Shown: positions 18,063 to 29,283 of the stretch, piece after piece
Numbering within the stretch: the stretch's first letter is position 1
How the letters are laid out: each line of letters starts with the position of its first letter
NCBI GenBank assembly: GCA_020631355.1
Contig: JAHDHL010000003.1
Coordinates: forward strand, 186,001-250,000
Reading direction: 5' to 3'
From: Saprospiraceae bacterium
GTDB taxonomy: Bacteria > Bacteroidota > Bacteroidia > Chitinophagales > Saprospiraceae
DNA: 64,000 nt
The notes under the pieces: model-generated
Told to the model about the DNA's origin: nothing
Seen by the model: only the letters and a program-made list of their open reading frames with translations
Databases searched by the model: none
Position numbers and translations under genes: made by a program

Positions 18063-19388
18063 ATGAGACTGAATCTGAGTCTGTTTTTCTTCATTACCCT
18101 TGTGGGTATCACATCATGTATCAAAGTGCCGGATCAATTCGCAGGGCCACCTCCGGGTATTTGGAGAGCTACCCTTAATCTAGATGGAGTCAGAAGACCC
18201 CTGAACAAGGATGCCAAACCAAAAAATACGGATTTACTCAAATTCGAGGAAGTCACCGACGGTGAGCTACCATTTAATTTCGAACTGATTTATGATTCAC
18301 CGGAAAAGATCAGCATCAACATATTCAATGGTTCTGAAACCATTAAGGTAACGGATGTAGATTTCGGCTGGGAACGTTCTACTGGAGACGATAGTATCAG
18401 AATCAATTTTCCACACTATGATTCCTATATCACTGCCCTGTTCGAAGAAGGTGTTATCGAAGGAAAATATGTCGTGACAACACGAGATAACTACTCTATT
18501 CCATTTTTGGCTCGCTTTGGTGAGGGACATCGTTTCTCCACATTGAAGAAGCAACCCATCATTGATATTTCTGGGAAATGGGAAGTGGAATTCGGTATCG
18601 AATCCGATGACCCCTACCCTGCTATCGGAGAATTCAAACAGGAAGGCAATCAACTTACAGGTACTTTCCTTACCGAAACCGGCGATTACCGCTACCTTGA
18701 TGGAACCATTCAGGATGATAAGATTTATCTATCCTGTTTTGATGGTTCACACGCATTCCTATTCGAAGCCAAAATCATGGAGGATAAGGAAAATATGCTG
18801 GGAACATTCAGGAGTGGATCTCATTATACAACAAATTTTTCAGCCAAAAGGAATGATGGTTTCCAGTTGGGTAATCCCGAAGCACTCACCTACCTTAAGG
18901 ATGGATACAAGCAGTTTGCATTTGAATTCGAGGATGAGAATGGCCAAATGGTTTCACTGAACGATCCATCATTCAAGGGAAAGAATAAGATTGTCCAAAT
19001 CCTAGGTACTTGGTGTCCCAACTGTGCGGATGAAACCGAATTCCTAAGGGAATATTTTGAAAAGCACCCTAACGAAAACGTTGCGGTCATCGGTCTGGCT
19101 TTTGAAAAACACAAAGAAAAAGATAAGGCCTATCAGGCTATCCGGACTTTCAAGAACAGATTTGGTATCGAATATCCCATACTATGGGCAGGAAGTCATA
19201 AAAAGGAATTGGCTTCTCAGCAATTACCCATGCTCAATAAGGTAATTTCCTACCCTACGATGATATTTTTGGACCAGAACAATCAGGTCCTAAAAATTCA
19301 TACAGGATTCTTCGGGCCCGCAACTTCAAAGTATTCTGAATTCGAAGAAGAATTTCATGCATTCGTACAAAACTTAGCTAAGGATTAG
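18063..19388 (+). CDS. TlpA-like thioredoxin-fold lipoprotein
   Basis: 441 residues. The N-terminus is a lipoprotein signal (GITSC lipobox, Cys about 19). The central part is beta-rich (GKWEVEFGIES, GEFKQEGNQLTGTFLTETGD). The C-terminal thioredoxin/TlpA domain carries W-C-P-N-C at residues 317-321 (GTWCPNCADET), VAVIGLAFEKH, and the cis-proline region VISYPTMIFLDQNN. It is expected to be a membrane-anchored periplasmic thiol-disulfide reductase. The central beta domain resembles that of other Bacteroidota TlpA lipoproteins; the substrate is unknown. Confidence 0.8.
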   Translation: MRLNLSLFFFITLVGITSCIKVPDQFAGPPPGIWRATLNLDGVRRPLNKDAKPKNTDLLKFEEVTDGELPFNFELIYDSPEKISINIFNGSETIKVTDVDFGWERSTGDDSIRINFPHYDSYITALFEEGVIEGKYVVTTRDNYSIPFLARFGEGHRFSTLKKQPIIDISGKWEVEFGIESDDPYPAIGEFKQEGNQLTGTFLTETGDYRYLDGTIQDDKIYLSCFDGSHAFLFEAKIMEDKENMLGTFRSGSHYTTNFSAKRNDGFQLGNPEALTYLKDGYKQFAFEFEDENGQMVSLNDPSFKGKNKIVQILGTWCPNCADETEFLREYFEKHPNENVAVIGLAFEKHKEKDKAYQAIRTFKNRFGIEYPILWAGSHKKELASQQLPMLNKVISYPTMIFLDQNNQVLKIHTGFFGPATSKYSEFEEEFHAFVQNLAKD

Positions 19389-19432
19389 TATCTTACACCT
19401 TTGAACTATCAGCCATGTGTACTAACGAACCC

Positions 19433-19469
19433 GCTACTAAACCATTGAATTTGGTTTAGTAGCTTTCTT
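19433..19469 (+). terminator. Rho-independent terminator after the TlpA lipoprotein gene
   Basis: A perfect 12-bp stem GCTACTAAACCA / TGGTTTAGTAGC with a 7-base loop and a TTTCTT tail. Confidence 0.85.
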
Positions 19470-19519
19470 AATGAAAAACAGGAATCATTTTTGACAACCT
19501 AAACAAGTACGCTACCTTA

Positions 19520-19527
19520 TAATTTTG
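19520..19527 (+). promoter_or_regulatory. Candidate -7 box upstream of the TIR-TPR-SDR gene
   Basis: TAATTTTG matches TAnnTTTG, 26 bp before the start codon. A TTGACA lies 26 bp further upstream, longer than the usual spacing, so the -33 element is uncertain. Confidence 0.4.
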
Positions 19528-19553
19528 TCTTAAACATTAAAAAAACATTACTG

Positions 19554-22500
19554 ATGCATGCATTCCTAGTTTACTGTCCAGAAAACTCAAATGTTGCCGA
19601 AAACATCACAGTAAACCTGAAAAAGGGAGGGGTTGATCTTTCTCATGATACAAGGAGATTATCCGATAGGATGAATGAATACAAAGCTTTCAGTGCCAAT
19701 GCGGGTGATCCCATTATTCTACTAATCAGTGACAATTTCCTTAAGGATAAGGCCTGTATGTTCGAGGCATTGAATTTCCTACAAAATCCATCACTAAAGA
19801 ATAGGATTGTCCCTGTAATCGCAGACGGAAGGACAGTCGATAGTAGAGGTAAGGTAAATTATAGTACTACGAAATTCGAGCGTGTAAGCAATGTAATCCA
19901 TTACATGAATTTCTGGCAGGACCAATATTTGGAACTTAGGAAAAGAAAAAGGGATGAGCAAATTGAAAATGAGGATGAATTCAATCAGAACCTAACCATC
20001 ATCAGGGCCATTTCTTCGGAGATTGGTGAGTTCCTACGCATTCTCCGTTCAACCCAATATGTGGAGTTTGATTCTTTTTATGATAATAAGTATGAACCAT
20101 TCTACAGAAAAGCAGGATGGAATAATGCCTTTGCCCAATCTCGTGAATTGGAGTTGGTACCATTCCTCAAGGAAGATGTTTCTGAACAGGAAATAGATGT
20201 GGATATCAATAGTATTCCCGGAATACAGATGTTAAGTGATAAGGTTCAAAAGGAAGATGTCATCAAGGAAGAAATCCTAGAAGTATTGGAAGAACCTCCA
20301 ATTGAGACTGAAAAGGAGCAAGTTCTCGAAGCCGTTACTGAAGTAAAGGATGTCATCCAAACTGAAAAGGAAGAAACACTTGACAAAGCGGAAGAACTCG
20401 TTGAAGCCGTTGTGGAGGAATCCAGTGTAGAGGGCTCCAATCTACTGAATAAAGTCTCGGATTATAAGAACAACCTGAAAAGCGATGTAGCTGATGCAAT
20501 GGACGAAGCATCAGATAAGATAGATGAAGTCGTTGAGGATGCGGTTGAAGAAACTACCGATGTAGTCGAATCAGTCGTAACTCAAGAAGACACAGAGGTC
20601 AGTGATGACCTATCTAATGATGAGCGAAAGGAAAAGGAAGAATTCGAAAAAGAAGGCCTTTCCTATCAGGATAAATCATCATATGATTTATTGGTTTCCC
20701 TATTTGAAGACGAGCCTCCGGCTAACGGTGATGTACAACCTACTGAAGACAACAATATTCTCAAAGCGGTAGAATCCGAACCCAATAGTGTCGTCAATGA
20801 AGTAGATCTAGAGGAAGTCATCGAAGAAGTAATTGAGAATGAGATTGCTACAGAGGAAGTTATCGAAGAAGTAACTGAAAAGGTCGCAGAAGAAACGGAA
20901 ACAGAGGATCATTCTGCCATGATTGAGGAAATTAAGAATGATATCGTAGCCATTCAGGATGAGCTTGAAAACCCATCAGAGGAAATCCAAGAACCCGTAG
21001 AGGAAGAAGTAGTTGTCAATATTTATGATAGTGCCAATATACAAACGCTCTTGAGCCAGGGAGATACTTTGGCTGCCATGAAAATCCTTAAGGAAGTACT
21101 GACAGAGCAACCTGAAAATATTGATGCACGCTACCAGTATGCCTTGGTGTTGTCCGACCAGATCAATAATTATTCTGAAGCGCAGGAACAACTGAAGACA
21201 GTTATTTCCTTGGCTCCAGACCACATTGAAGCACAATTGAGATTGGCAGAATTACAGGAACTGGATCAGGATTTCATCAATGCGAAACATAGCTATGAAA
21301 AGGCCATTGATGCGAATTCTGACTACCCCGGCCTACATTTCAAATACGCCAACCTACTCTATAACCAGTTCCGCGCACAGAAAAAGAATGCTATCAAGCA
21401 TTATAAGGTAGCTGTTGAACAGGATGAAAACAATATTGATGCCTTATATCAATTGGCTGTAGCCCAATACGAATTCATGGGCAAGCCTAAAAAAGCATTG
21501 AAAAAGTTCCAAAAAGTCATTCAGATGGAGCCAAATCATGCTTTTGCCAATTATGATATCGCCGTATTGTATTATGAATTGGATAAGCCTAAGTTGGCCG
21601 CCCAATATTATTATGATGCATATCAGAATAATCCTGAATTAAGGACAGATAAGAATGATGAGGCTTTCAAGGTTGATAAATATCTATTTGCTCCTCAAGA
21701 GGAAGTGCTGGAAGAAATCACCATTGATGATGTTTCTGATTTGAATGGGACCTACGAATTGACATCAGAGGACCAGAATGCCGTTGCACCTAATGATAAG
21801 GGCATTACCTACGAGAAGATTGAGGAACTCCTAGAGGAAGAAGATACTTTCGAAGAATTGGAGGATGAATCTGCAGTAATCGAATCGAAAACGGAGGAAC
21901 CTATTGAATCTGTTGAGGATATCTTGGATGAAATCACTGAGGAGGCAACAGAGGAGATAGTCGAGGATGATGCTGATGATACGCCTTTGGAATTAGCTAA
22001 CAATGCTGATATTACCGAAGAAGCTGAAACAGATGTAGAGGAAACTACGGAAGAAGCTATCACGGATAAAACAACAGAGGAAGGTACCGAGGAACAAGTT
22101 GAAGATAAGAGTGGAAGCGAAGATGATGAAGAATGGGAACTTCCAGGTATTCCTAAGGAATTCGTCAAGCCATATGTCAAGAAAGAACGAGAAGATGAAG
22201 TCGTTCGTGAAACCAAAGGTGTCATCATGATTACTGGTGCTACATCCGGTATCGGATATGCCACTGCACAGTTATTCGCATTTCATGGATATGATCTAAT
22301 CATTACTGGTCGAAGAATCAAACGATTGGAAGAACTAAGGGAAAATTTCAGGAACACATATGATTCTGATGTCGAGATTCTATGTTTCGATGTAAGAAAT
22401 GCCGACGCTTGCCAGTCCGCTATGGAACGTATGGGAGAAAAATTCCAGAATATTGACATCCTAATCAATAATGCCGGACTTGCCAGAGGCCTTGACCCCG

Positions 22501-22982
22501 TTCATGAGGGTGATATCGAACATTGGGATGATATGATTGATACCAATATCAAGGGATTACTCTACATGACACGATTGGTTAGCCCGGGGATGGTCAAGCG
22601 AGGTAAGGGACATATTGTGAATATTGGTTCTATCGCAGCCAAGGAAGTGTATCCTAAGGGTAACGTGTATTGCGCCACCAAACATGCTGTGGACGCATTG
22701 ACCAAAGGGATGCGTATTGACCTAGTTCCTCATGGTATCAAGGTTAGTGCTATCCATCCCGGAGCTGTCGAAGAAACTGAATTCTCAATGGTAAGGCATG
22801 GTCAGGATGAAAACAAAGCCAAGGATTATCAGGATTTCACTCCTGTCAATGCTAGGGATATCGCTGAAACGATTCACTTCATTGTAACTCGTCCTGCTCA
22901 TGTGAACATCCAGGATTTACTCATCATGGGAACCCAACAGGCATCTGCTAGCATCGCAGATAAGTCGGGTCGGAAATTCTAA
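19554..22982 (+). CDS. TIR-like / TPR / short-chain dehydrogenase fusion protein
   Basis: One uninterrupted 1142-residue frame. Residues 1 to about 130 look like a TIR domain: MHAFLVYCPEN strand, NVAENITVNLKKGG helix, DPIILLISDNFLKDKACMFE and RIVPVIAD. Glu71 (CMFEAL) sits where TIR NADases carry their catalytic Glu. Residues about 215-490 and 713-885 are low-complexity and acidic (Glu/Val/Thr-rich). Residues about 492-712 hold TPR-like helix pairs. Residues 889-1142 are a complete classical SDR: cofactor loop GATSGIG (895-901), INNAG, and Ser1026, Tyr1039, Lys1043. TGRR after strand 2 suggests NADPH. No signal peptide. A scaffolded NAD(P)-linked sensor or enzyme is inferred; the substrate is unknown. 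Confidence 0.75.
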   Translation: MHAFLVYCPENSNVAENITVNLKKGGVDLSHDTRRLSDRMNEYKAFSANAGDPIILLISDNFLKDKACMFEALNFLQNPSLKNRIVPVIADGRTVDSRGKVNYSTTKFERVSNVIHYMNFWQDQYLELRKRKRDEQIENEDEFNQNLTIIRAISSEIGEFLRILRSTQYVEFDSFYDNKYEPFYRKAGWNNAFAQSRELELVPFLKEDVSEQEIDVDINSIPGIQMLSDKVQKEDVIKEEILEVLEEPPIETEKEQVLEAVTEVKDVIQTEKEETLDKAEELVEAVVEESSVEGSNLLNKVSDYKNNLKSDVADAMDEASDKIDEVVEDAVEETTDVVESVVTQEDTEVSDDLSNDERKEKEEFEKEGLSYQDKSSYDLLVSLFEDEPPANGDVQPTEDNNILKAVESEPNSVVNEVDLEEVIEEVIENEIATEEVIEEVTEKVAEETETEDHSAMIEEIKNDIVAIQDELENPSEEIQEPVEEEVVVNIYDSANIQTLLSQGDTLAAMKILKEVLTEQPENIDARYQYALVLSDQINNYSEAQEQLKTVISLAPDHIEAQLRLAELQELDQDFINAKHSYEKAIDANSDYPGLHFKYANLLYNQFRAQKKNAIKHYKVAVEQDENNIDALYQLAVAQYEFMGKPKKALKKFQKVIQMEPNHAFANYDIAVLYYELDKPKLAAQYYYDAYQNNPELRTDKNDEAFKVDKYLFAPQEEVLEEITIDDVSDLNGTYELTSEDQNAVAPNDKGITYEKIEELLEEEDTFEELEDESAVIESKTEEPIESVEDILDEITEEATEEIVEDDADDTPLELANNADITEEAETDVEETTEEAITDKTTEEGTEEQVEDKSGSEDDEEWELPGIPKEFVKPYVKKEREDEVVRETKGVIMITGATSGIGYATAQLFAFHGYDLIITGRRIKRLEELRENFRNTYDSDVEILCFDVRNADACQSAMERMGEKFQNIDILINNAGLARGLDPVHEGDIEHWDDMIDTNIKGLLYMTRLVSPGMVKRGKGHIVNIGSIAAKEVYPKGNVYCATKHAVDALTKGMRIDLVPHGIKVSAIHPGAVEETEFSMVRHGQDENKAKDYQDFTPVNARDIAETIHFIVTRPAHVNIQDLLIMGTQQASASIADKSGRKF

Positions 22983-23019
22983 CTAGAATAATCATTCACC
23001 TGAAAAGGTCAACAATACA

Positions 23020-23050
23020 AAAGGGCTGTAAGATATTCTTACAGCCCTTT
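23020..23050. terminator. Bidirectional terminator between the fusion gene and rpoD
   Basis: A perfect 13-bp stem (AAAGGGCTGTAAG / CTTACAGCCCTTT) with a 5-base loop lies between two convergent genes; the A/T ends serve both directions. Confidence 0.85.
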
Positions 23051-23083
23051 CGATTTATTGAGAAATATGATTTCAAATATCTC

Positions 23084-23956
23084 TTATTGCCCCAGATAGG
23101 ACTTCATTGCATTCCTATTGTAGGATTTCCTTAATCTTCTGATGGCTCTCTCCTTGATTTGTCTTACACGCTCCCTTGTGAGTCCGTATAATTCGCCTAT
23201 TTCCTCCAGTGTCAATGACTTATTCCCCTCTAATCCGTAGTAGGAAGAAAGCACTTCGACTTCCCTGGGTGATAATAAGGATAATCCATGTGCAACTTCC
23301 TCCTTGAGTGACTGCTTCATCAACTCATTGTCAGGAGATGCATCACTACCATTCAGGGACATTACATCCAGCATCGTAGATGAACCTTCCTCAGAAGATA
23401 TCGGTGCATCAAACGAAAGATGCTTCTTACCTCCCTTGAGCATATTGGTGATGTCCTTCGGACGAAGATTCAACAAGTCAGCCAATTCCTCGGTAGTGGG
23501 TTCACGTTCGAATTCCTGAACAAAGGATAAATATGCCTCATTCACCTTGTTATAAGAACCTACCTTGTTCAAAGGAAGTCTTACGATTCTGGAATATTCA
23601 ACGATGGCTTGTAATATCGACTGCCTAATCCACCATACAGCATAGGAAATAAACTTGAAACCCTTGGTTTCATCAAAACGTTTTGCAGCTTTCATCAGGC
23701 CTACATTACCCTCATTAATCAAATCACTCAATGAAAGTCCTTGATTCTGGTATTGCTTCGCCACAGACACGACAAAACGAAGATTGGCCTTGGTCATTCT
23801 TTCTAATGCAGCCTGGTCTCCCTCCCTAATTCTTCTGGCTAATTCTGCTTCTTCATCAGCGGTGAGCATGGTAATCTTACCAATATCGTTGAGATATTTG
23901 TCAAGTGCCAAACTTTCCCGGGCAGTAATCTTATTTGTGATCTTGAGTTGTCTCAT
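23084..23956 (-). CDS. rpoD: RNA polymerase primary sigma factor (short Bacteroidota type)
   Basis: 290 residues, the length of the Bacteroidota primary sigma factor, which lacks the long N-terminal 1.1 region. Region 1.2 (LDKYLNDIGKITMLTADEE), region 2 (NLRFVVSVAKQYQNQGLSL, DLINEGNVGLMKAAKRFD, FISYAVWWIRQSI), region 3 and region 4 (LSPREVEVLSSYYGLEG, the helix-turn-helix LTLEEIGELYGLTRERVRQI) are all present. It directs core polymerase to the TTTG / TAnnTTTG promoters, of which several occur in this window. It is monocistronic. The upstream 240 bp contain no gene; I could not identify its own promoter with confidence. Confidence 0.93.
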   Translation of the reverse strand: MRQLKITNKITARESLALDKYLNDIGKITMLTADEEAELARRIREGDQAALERMTKANLRFVVSVAKQYQNQGLSLSDLINEGNVGLMKAAKRFDETKGFKFISYAVWWIRQSILQAIVEYSRIVRLPLNKVGSYNKVNEAYLSFVQEFEREPTTEELADLLNLRPKDITNMLKGGKKHLSFDAPISSEEGSSTMLDVMSLNGSDASPDNELMKQSLKEEVAHGLSLLSPREVEVLSSYYGLEGNKSLTLEEIGELYGLTRERVRQIKERAIRRLRKSYNRNAMKSYLGQ

Positions 23957-24175
23957 AATTCTTTTTTGATATCATATAACTAATATTGTATACGCAAAAA
24001 CCACTGTTAAAGTTTCACATTTGAGAAAGAAAACTTGACTTTTTGCAAAAAAAGGACTAAACCCTATCAAAACTATCTATTTGTTAGGGTTTTATGGAAT
24101 TTTCGAACAATAAATTTGTCCGGAATCATCTCCCTCCTCATACCAACTACTCCAATTTTATTGCCAATTATTCCA

Positions 24176-24183
24176 TATATTTG
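24176..24183 (+). promoter_or_regulatory. Candidate -7 box for the thiamine operon
   Basis: TATATTTG matches TAnnTTTG and ends about 13 bp before the TPP riboswitch, the right place for its promoter. No matching TTG is seen at the normal distance upstream. Confidence 0.45.
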
Positions 24184-24196
24184 CGAAGCATTACTT

Positions 24197-24275
24197 TAGG
24201 GGTGTTCGAAAACGAACTGAGATTATACCCTTTGTACCTGATACAGTTCATACTGTCGTAGGGAAAAGTTGATAA
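24197..24275 (+). promoter_or_regulatory. TPP riboswitch (THI element)
   Basis: The conserved THI-box blocks occur in order: AGGGGTG, ACTGAGATTATACCCTTTG, ACCTGATACAGTT and CGTAGGGAA. They form the pyrimidine- and pyrophosphate-binding arms of the TPP aptamer. It lies about 65 bp before thiS and heads the thi operon, so thiamine pyrophosphate should repress the downstream genes. The short region after it (24285-24305) holds a small CAGTC/GACTG hairpin that could belong to the expression platform; whether control is on transcription or translation cannot be told. Confidence 0.93.
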
Positions 24276-24340
24276 TACACCATTCAGTCCATTCCGACTG
24301 GGTCATTCTCCTATCGTCATGCTGGTATAATGCGTTACCT

Positions 24341-24544
24341 ATGCTAGTGACTATCAATAATAAAAGAGTAGAAATCAAGGCACCATCATCCATTTCGGAT
24401 ATTTTGGTGCATCAAAACTACCAACAATTGCAAGGTATTGCTGTTGCAATCAATGATATGGTTATCCCTAAATCTCAATGGGATGATACCCAAATTCAGG
24501 AAGAAGACCATATCCTTATCATTACAGCTACCGCAGGTGGCTGA
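24341..24544 (+). CDS. thiS: Sulfur carrier protein ThiS
   Basis: 67 residues from the ATG at 24341; the longer frame back to 24269 runs into the riboswitch and is not used. A beta-grasp protein (MLVTINNKRVEIKAP ... HILIITATAGG) ending in the Gly-Gly that is adenylated and converted to a thiocarboxylate, the sulfur donor for the thiazole ring. It is the first gene of the operon. No thiF adjoins it, so its activating E1 enzyme must come from elsewhere; the E1-rhodanese at 45823 is a candidate. Confidence 0.93.
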   Translation: MLVTINNKRVEIKAPSSISDILVHQNYQQLQGIAVAINDMVIPKSQWDDTQIQEEDHILIITATAGG

Positions 24545-24563
24545 TTTATTGGTTCTTAATTAA

Positions 24564-26435
<1,872 letters not shown>

Positions 26436-26453
26436 GAATATTATAGTCGAGGG

Positions 26454-27062
26454 ATGAAATGGATTCTGATTACCCCACCCTACTTCAGATCTGATGAAGC
26501 CATCATACTGCATCACGCCTTTGAAATAGGAGTTCATAGGATTCATATCAGAAAACCAGAGATTTCATCCCTCGAACAAATGGAGACATACTTGGATACA
26601 TTGGAGGAAACCATTTTTCATACGTCATCTATGCATTATTGGGAAGAATGGCTTGGAAAATACCCTTTCAACGGATTTCATTTATCGAAAATTCAGAGAA
26701 AGAAAATATTAGATGAGGAAAGTAAAATTACAAAGGATAAAAATATTCTTTTAAGTTCTTCATTTCATTCTCCAAATGAGCTGGAGAATGAATCCAATGA
26801 CTTTAATTATGGATTTTGTAGTCCGGTATTTACAAGTATCTCAAAACAAGCTTATTACCCTAAATTCAACTGGAATTTGAACAACACCAAGGCATCCATT
26901 AATACATTTGCCTTGGGAGGAATTACATTGGATAAAATTGCTAATTGTAAGGAAAAGGGATTCGATGGAATTGCCATTTTAGGAACCATTTGGCAACACA
27001 AAACTAAAGATGCTATGATTCAACTAGATAAAATAAATAAAGAATGCGACCATTTGTCCTAA
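26454..27062 (+). CDS. TenI/ThiE-like protein of the thiamine operon
   Basis: 202 residues with a divergent thiamine phosphate synthase (TIM-barrel) fold: HRIHIRKPE near residue 30, NGFHLSKIQ near residue 75, CSPVFTSISKQAYYP near residue 125 and the phosphate-binding ALGGIT / GFDGIAILG. It lacks several residues of the true ThiE that follows (no HLGQ-D-M block), so it more likely resembles TenI, which in Bacillus tautomerises the thiazole intermediate. It overlaps thiD by 19 bp, so translation may be coupled. Confidence 0.7.
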   Translation: MKWILITPPYFRSDEAIILHHAFEIGVHRIHIRKPEISSLEQMETYLDTLEETIFHTSSMHYWEEWLGKYPFNGFHLSKIQRKKILDEESKITKDKNILLSSSFHSPNELENESNDFNYGFCSPVFTSISKQAYYPKFNWNLNNTKASINTFALGGITLDKIANCKEKGFDGIAILGTIWQHKTKDAMIQLDKINKECDHLS

Positions 27063-27784
27063 GTATTGCCGGATTCGACCCCAGTGGAGGTGCGGGTGTA
27101 CTGGCAGATATCAAGACGTTCGAAAGTGTAGGGGTGCAAGGCTTTGGAGTATGTACGGCCATTACCTACCAAAGAGATGACCATGTCGCTGATATTGATT
27201 GGTTGTCAGCAGAACGTATCATTCGACAGATTGATGTTCTAATGGAAAAATTCGAAATCCCTTTTTGTAAGATAGGGCTAATCGAATCGATACAATCCCT
27301 ATCCCAAGTATTGGACTATTTAAGACAAAAATCAGTACAGGTCATCCTTGACCCAATCCTTGTAACCAGTTCGGGTTTTGGCATCCATCACCAACCCAAA
27401 GCATTGGTACCACAACTGAAAGATGTATTCTTATTGACGCCCAATTTCAATGAAATGAATGCCATATTTGATGGCCAGGTCAAGGGTGAGGCACTGAAAT
27501 CCGTATTGGATACTACTCATATATTCCTAAAAGGAGGTCATCATCCGAAACGATTGGGAACAGATTATCTCTTTACCAAGGAAAAGGCATTTCCATATGC
27601 ACCCAAGAAAGGAAACTACTCCACCAAACATGGTTCGGGATGTATTCTTTCAGCTGCAATAACCGCCTATCTAGCGCAAGGGAATGATTTGAAAACAGCA
27701 TGTTTCAAGGGCAAGGAGTATGTTTCCAATGCTCTACAAAGCAATGAATCATTATTGGCTTATCATAATCTCAGTATGACATGA
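27044..27784 (+). CDS. thiD: Hydroxymethylpyrimidine/phosphomethylpyrimidine kinase
   Basis: 246 residues of the ribokinase-like ThiD family, which phosphorylates HMP to HMP-P and then HMP-PP. Motifs are VLSIAGFDPSGGAGVLADIK at the N-terminus, ILDPILVTSSG, LLTPNFNEM, LKGGHH and the C-terminal anion-hole/catalytic KHGSGCILSAAI, where many homologues read HGTGC. It overlaps the TenI-like gene upstream and ends in an ATGA overlap with thiE. Confidence 0.9.
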   Translation: MRPFVLSIAGFDPSGGAGVLADIKTFESVGVQGFGVCTAITYQRDDHVADIDWLSAERIIRQIDVLMEKFEIPFCKIGLIESIQSLSQVLDYLRQKSVQVILDPILVTSSGFGIHHQPKALVPQLKDVFLLTPNFNEMNAIFDGQVKGEALKSVLDTTHIFLKGGHHPKRLGTDYLFTKEKAFPYAPKKGNYSTKHGSGCILSAAITAYLAQGNDLKTACFKGKEYVSNALQSNESLLAYHNLSMT

Positions 27785-28428
27785 TACTTCCCAAATGGCA
27801 ATATATCACCCAAGGGAATACGCCTAGTGTCCATATAGGATTGGCTAGGAAAGTACTGGAAGCTGGCTGTCCATGGATTCAGTTGAGGATGAAAGATGCA
27901 GATGCAAAGGAAATACTTGCCGTAGCCAAGGAATTAAGGGAATTGACATCGGTGTATAATGCATTATTATTCATCAATGATCATGTAGGTATTGCATTGG
28001 AATCCAAGGCGGATGGTGTGCATTTAGGACAAAATGACATGCATCCTACGGAAGCCAAAAATATTCTTGGGGATGATTTTATAATTGGTGGTACTGCGAA
28101 TACGCTTGGGCATATCCGGGCCCTTGCAGAAGCCAATGTGGATTACATTGGTTTGGGACCTTACCGATTCACATCCACCAAAAAGAAACTAAGCCCCGTA
28201 TTGGGACTCAATGGGTACGAATCCATTATCAAGTCAATGAGACAAATTGATATACATCTACCCGTATATGCCATTGGAGGTATCCAGACAAAGGATATTT
28301 CACCAATCCTTGGCACAGGTGTTTATGGAATAGCCCTTTCGGGATTATTGGCGAATAGCAAGGAAATTCCCCAAACAGCCCTACAAATCCAAGCCCAATT
28401 CAAAACCAATCAAAAAACGGTACAATGA
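27781..28428 (+). CDS. thiE: Thiamine-phosphate synthase
   Basis: 215 residues. It joins HMP-PP and thiazole phosphate to give thiamine phosphate. Conserved blocks are [60 protein letters not shown] and the phosphate-binding [12 protein letters not shown]. The start overlaps the thiD stop (ATGA) and the stop overlaps the thiG start by the same 4-bp arrangement, so the three are very probably translated in series. Confidence 0.93.
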   Translation: MILPKWQYITQGNTPSVHIGLARKVLEAGCPWIQLRMKDADAKEILAVAKELRELTSVYNALLFINDHVGIALESKADGVHLGQNDMHPTEAKNILGDDFIIGGTANTLGHIRALAEANVDYIGLGPYRFTSTKKKLSPVLGLNGYESIIKSMRQIDIHLPVYAIGGIQTKDISPILGTGVYGIALSGLLANSKEIPQTALQIQAQFKTNQKTVQ

Positions 28429-29195
28429 AACCATTAGTGATTGCAGACAAGACTTTTCATTCCAGATTATTCACAGGAACCGGTAAGTTCAGTTCCAATG
28501 AATTAATGGGACAGGCATTAAAAGCATCCGGCTCCGAGCTTGTGACGGTGGCACTGAAGCGTGTTGATATGGCGGATAAGGCCGACCCCATTCTGAATCA
28601 TTTGAATGATAGTCAATTCAATCTACTTCCTAATACTTCGGGAGTAAGGACTGCCAAGGAAGCGGTATTTGCTGCCCAACTGGCAAGGGAAGCACTTCAA
28701 ACCAATTGGTTGAAACTAGAAATCCATCCGGACCCCAAATATTTGATGCCTGATCCGATAGAAACCTTAAAGGCCGCAGAGGAATTGGTCAAATTAGGAT
28801 TTGTGGTACTACCCTATTGTCATGCCGACCCTGTACTTTGTAAGAGATTGGAAGAAGTGGGAACTGCTGCTGTAATGCCATTGGGCTCCCCCATTGGTAG
28901 CAACAAGGGATTGAAAAGTATTGATTTCCTTGAAATCATCATAGACCAGGCCACTGTGCCGGTAGTGGTTGATGCAGGTATAGGTGCCCCTTCTGATGCA
29001 GCAAAGGCATTCGAAATTGGTGCCGATGCCGTATTGGTCAATACTGCCATAGCAGTATCAGACCATCCGGTGGAAATGGCCAAGGCATTCAAAATGGCAG
29101 TAGAGGCCGGTAGGATGGCCTATGAGGCAAAACTAGGCAGTCAGCAAAGCAAGGCCGTTGCAAGTAGCCCTTTAACGGCATTTTTAGATGATTAG
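28425..29195 (+). CDS. thiG: Thiazole synthase
   Basis: 256 residues, TIM barrel. It forms thiazole phosphate from deoxyxylulose phosphate, dehydroglycine and the ThiS thiocarboxylate. Visible blocks are [44 protein letters not shown] (the Schiff-base lysine region), [32 protein letters not shown] and [12 protein letters not shown]. The dehydroglycine should come from ThiH, encoded two genes downstream. Confidence 0.95.
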   Translation: MKPLVIADKTFHSRLFTGTGKFSSNELMGQALKASGSELVTVALKRVDMADKADPILNHLNDSQFNLLPNTSGVRTAKEAVFAAQLAREALQTNWLKLEIHPDPKYLMPDPIETLKAAEELVKLGFVVLPYCHADPVLCKRLEEVGTAAVMPLGSPIGSNKGLKSIDFLEIIIDQATVPVVVDAGIGAPSDAAKAFEIGADAVLVNTAIAVSDHPVEMAKAFKMAVEAGRMAYEAKLGSQQSKAVASSPLTAFLDD

Positions 29196-29283
29196 TCGAA
29201 ATTCAAATCCAAAAGAAGTGCCATTCCGCATCAATTTTGCCGATTCACTTGTCCATAATGGAAAGTATTATTACCATTAGCTT

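Noticed and set aside
21809-22264. A serine-rich ORF on the minus strand
   Set aside because: It is the antisense of the acidic low-complexity segment of the TIR-TPR-SDR gene.
19554-22982. TIR-containing anti-phage defence island
   Set aside because: No second defence gene, no mobile element and no base-composition break around the gene; the neighbours are a lipoprotein gene and rpoD.
24058-24092. Hairpin between rpoD and the thi operon (ACCCTA ... TAGGGT)
   Set aside because: One mismatch in the stem and no gene ending beside it; it may be a chance repeat, so it is not called a terminator.
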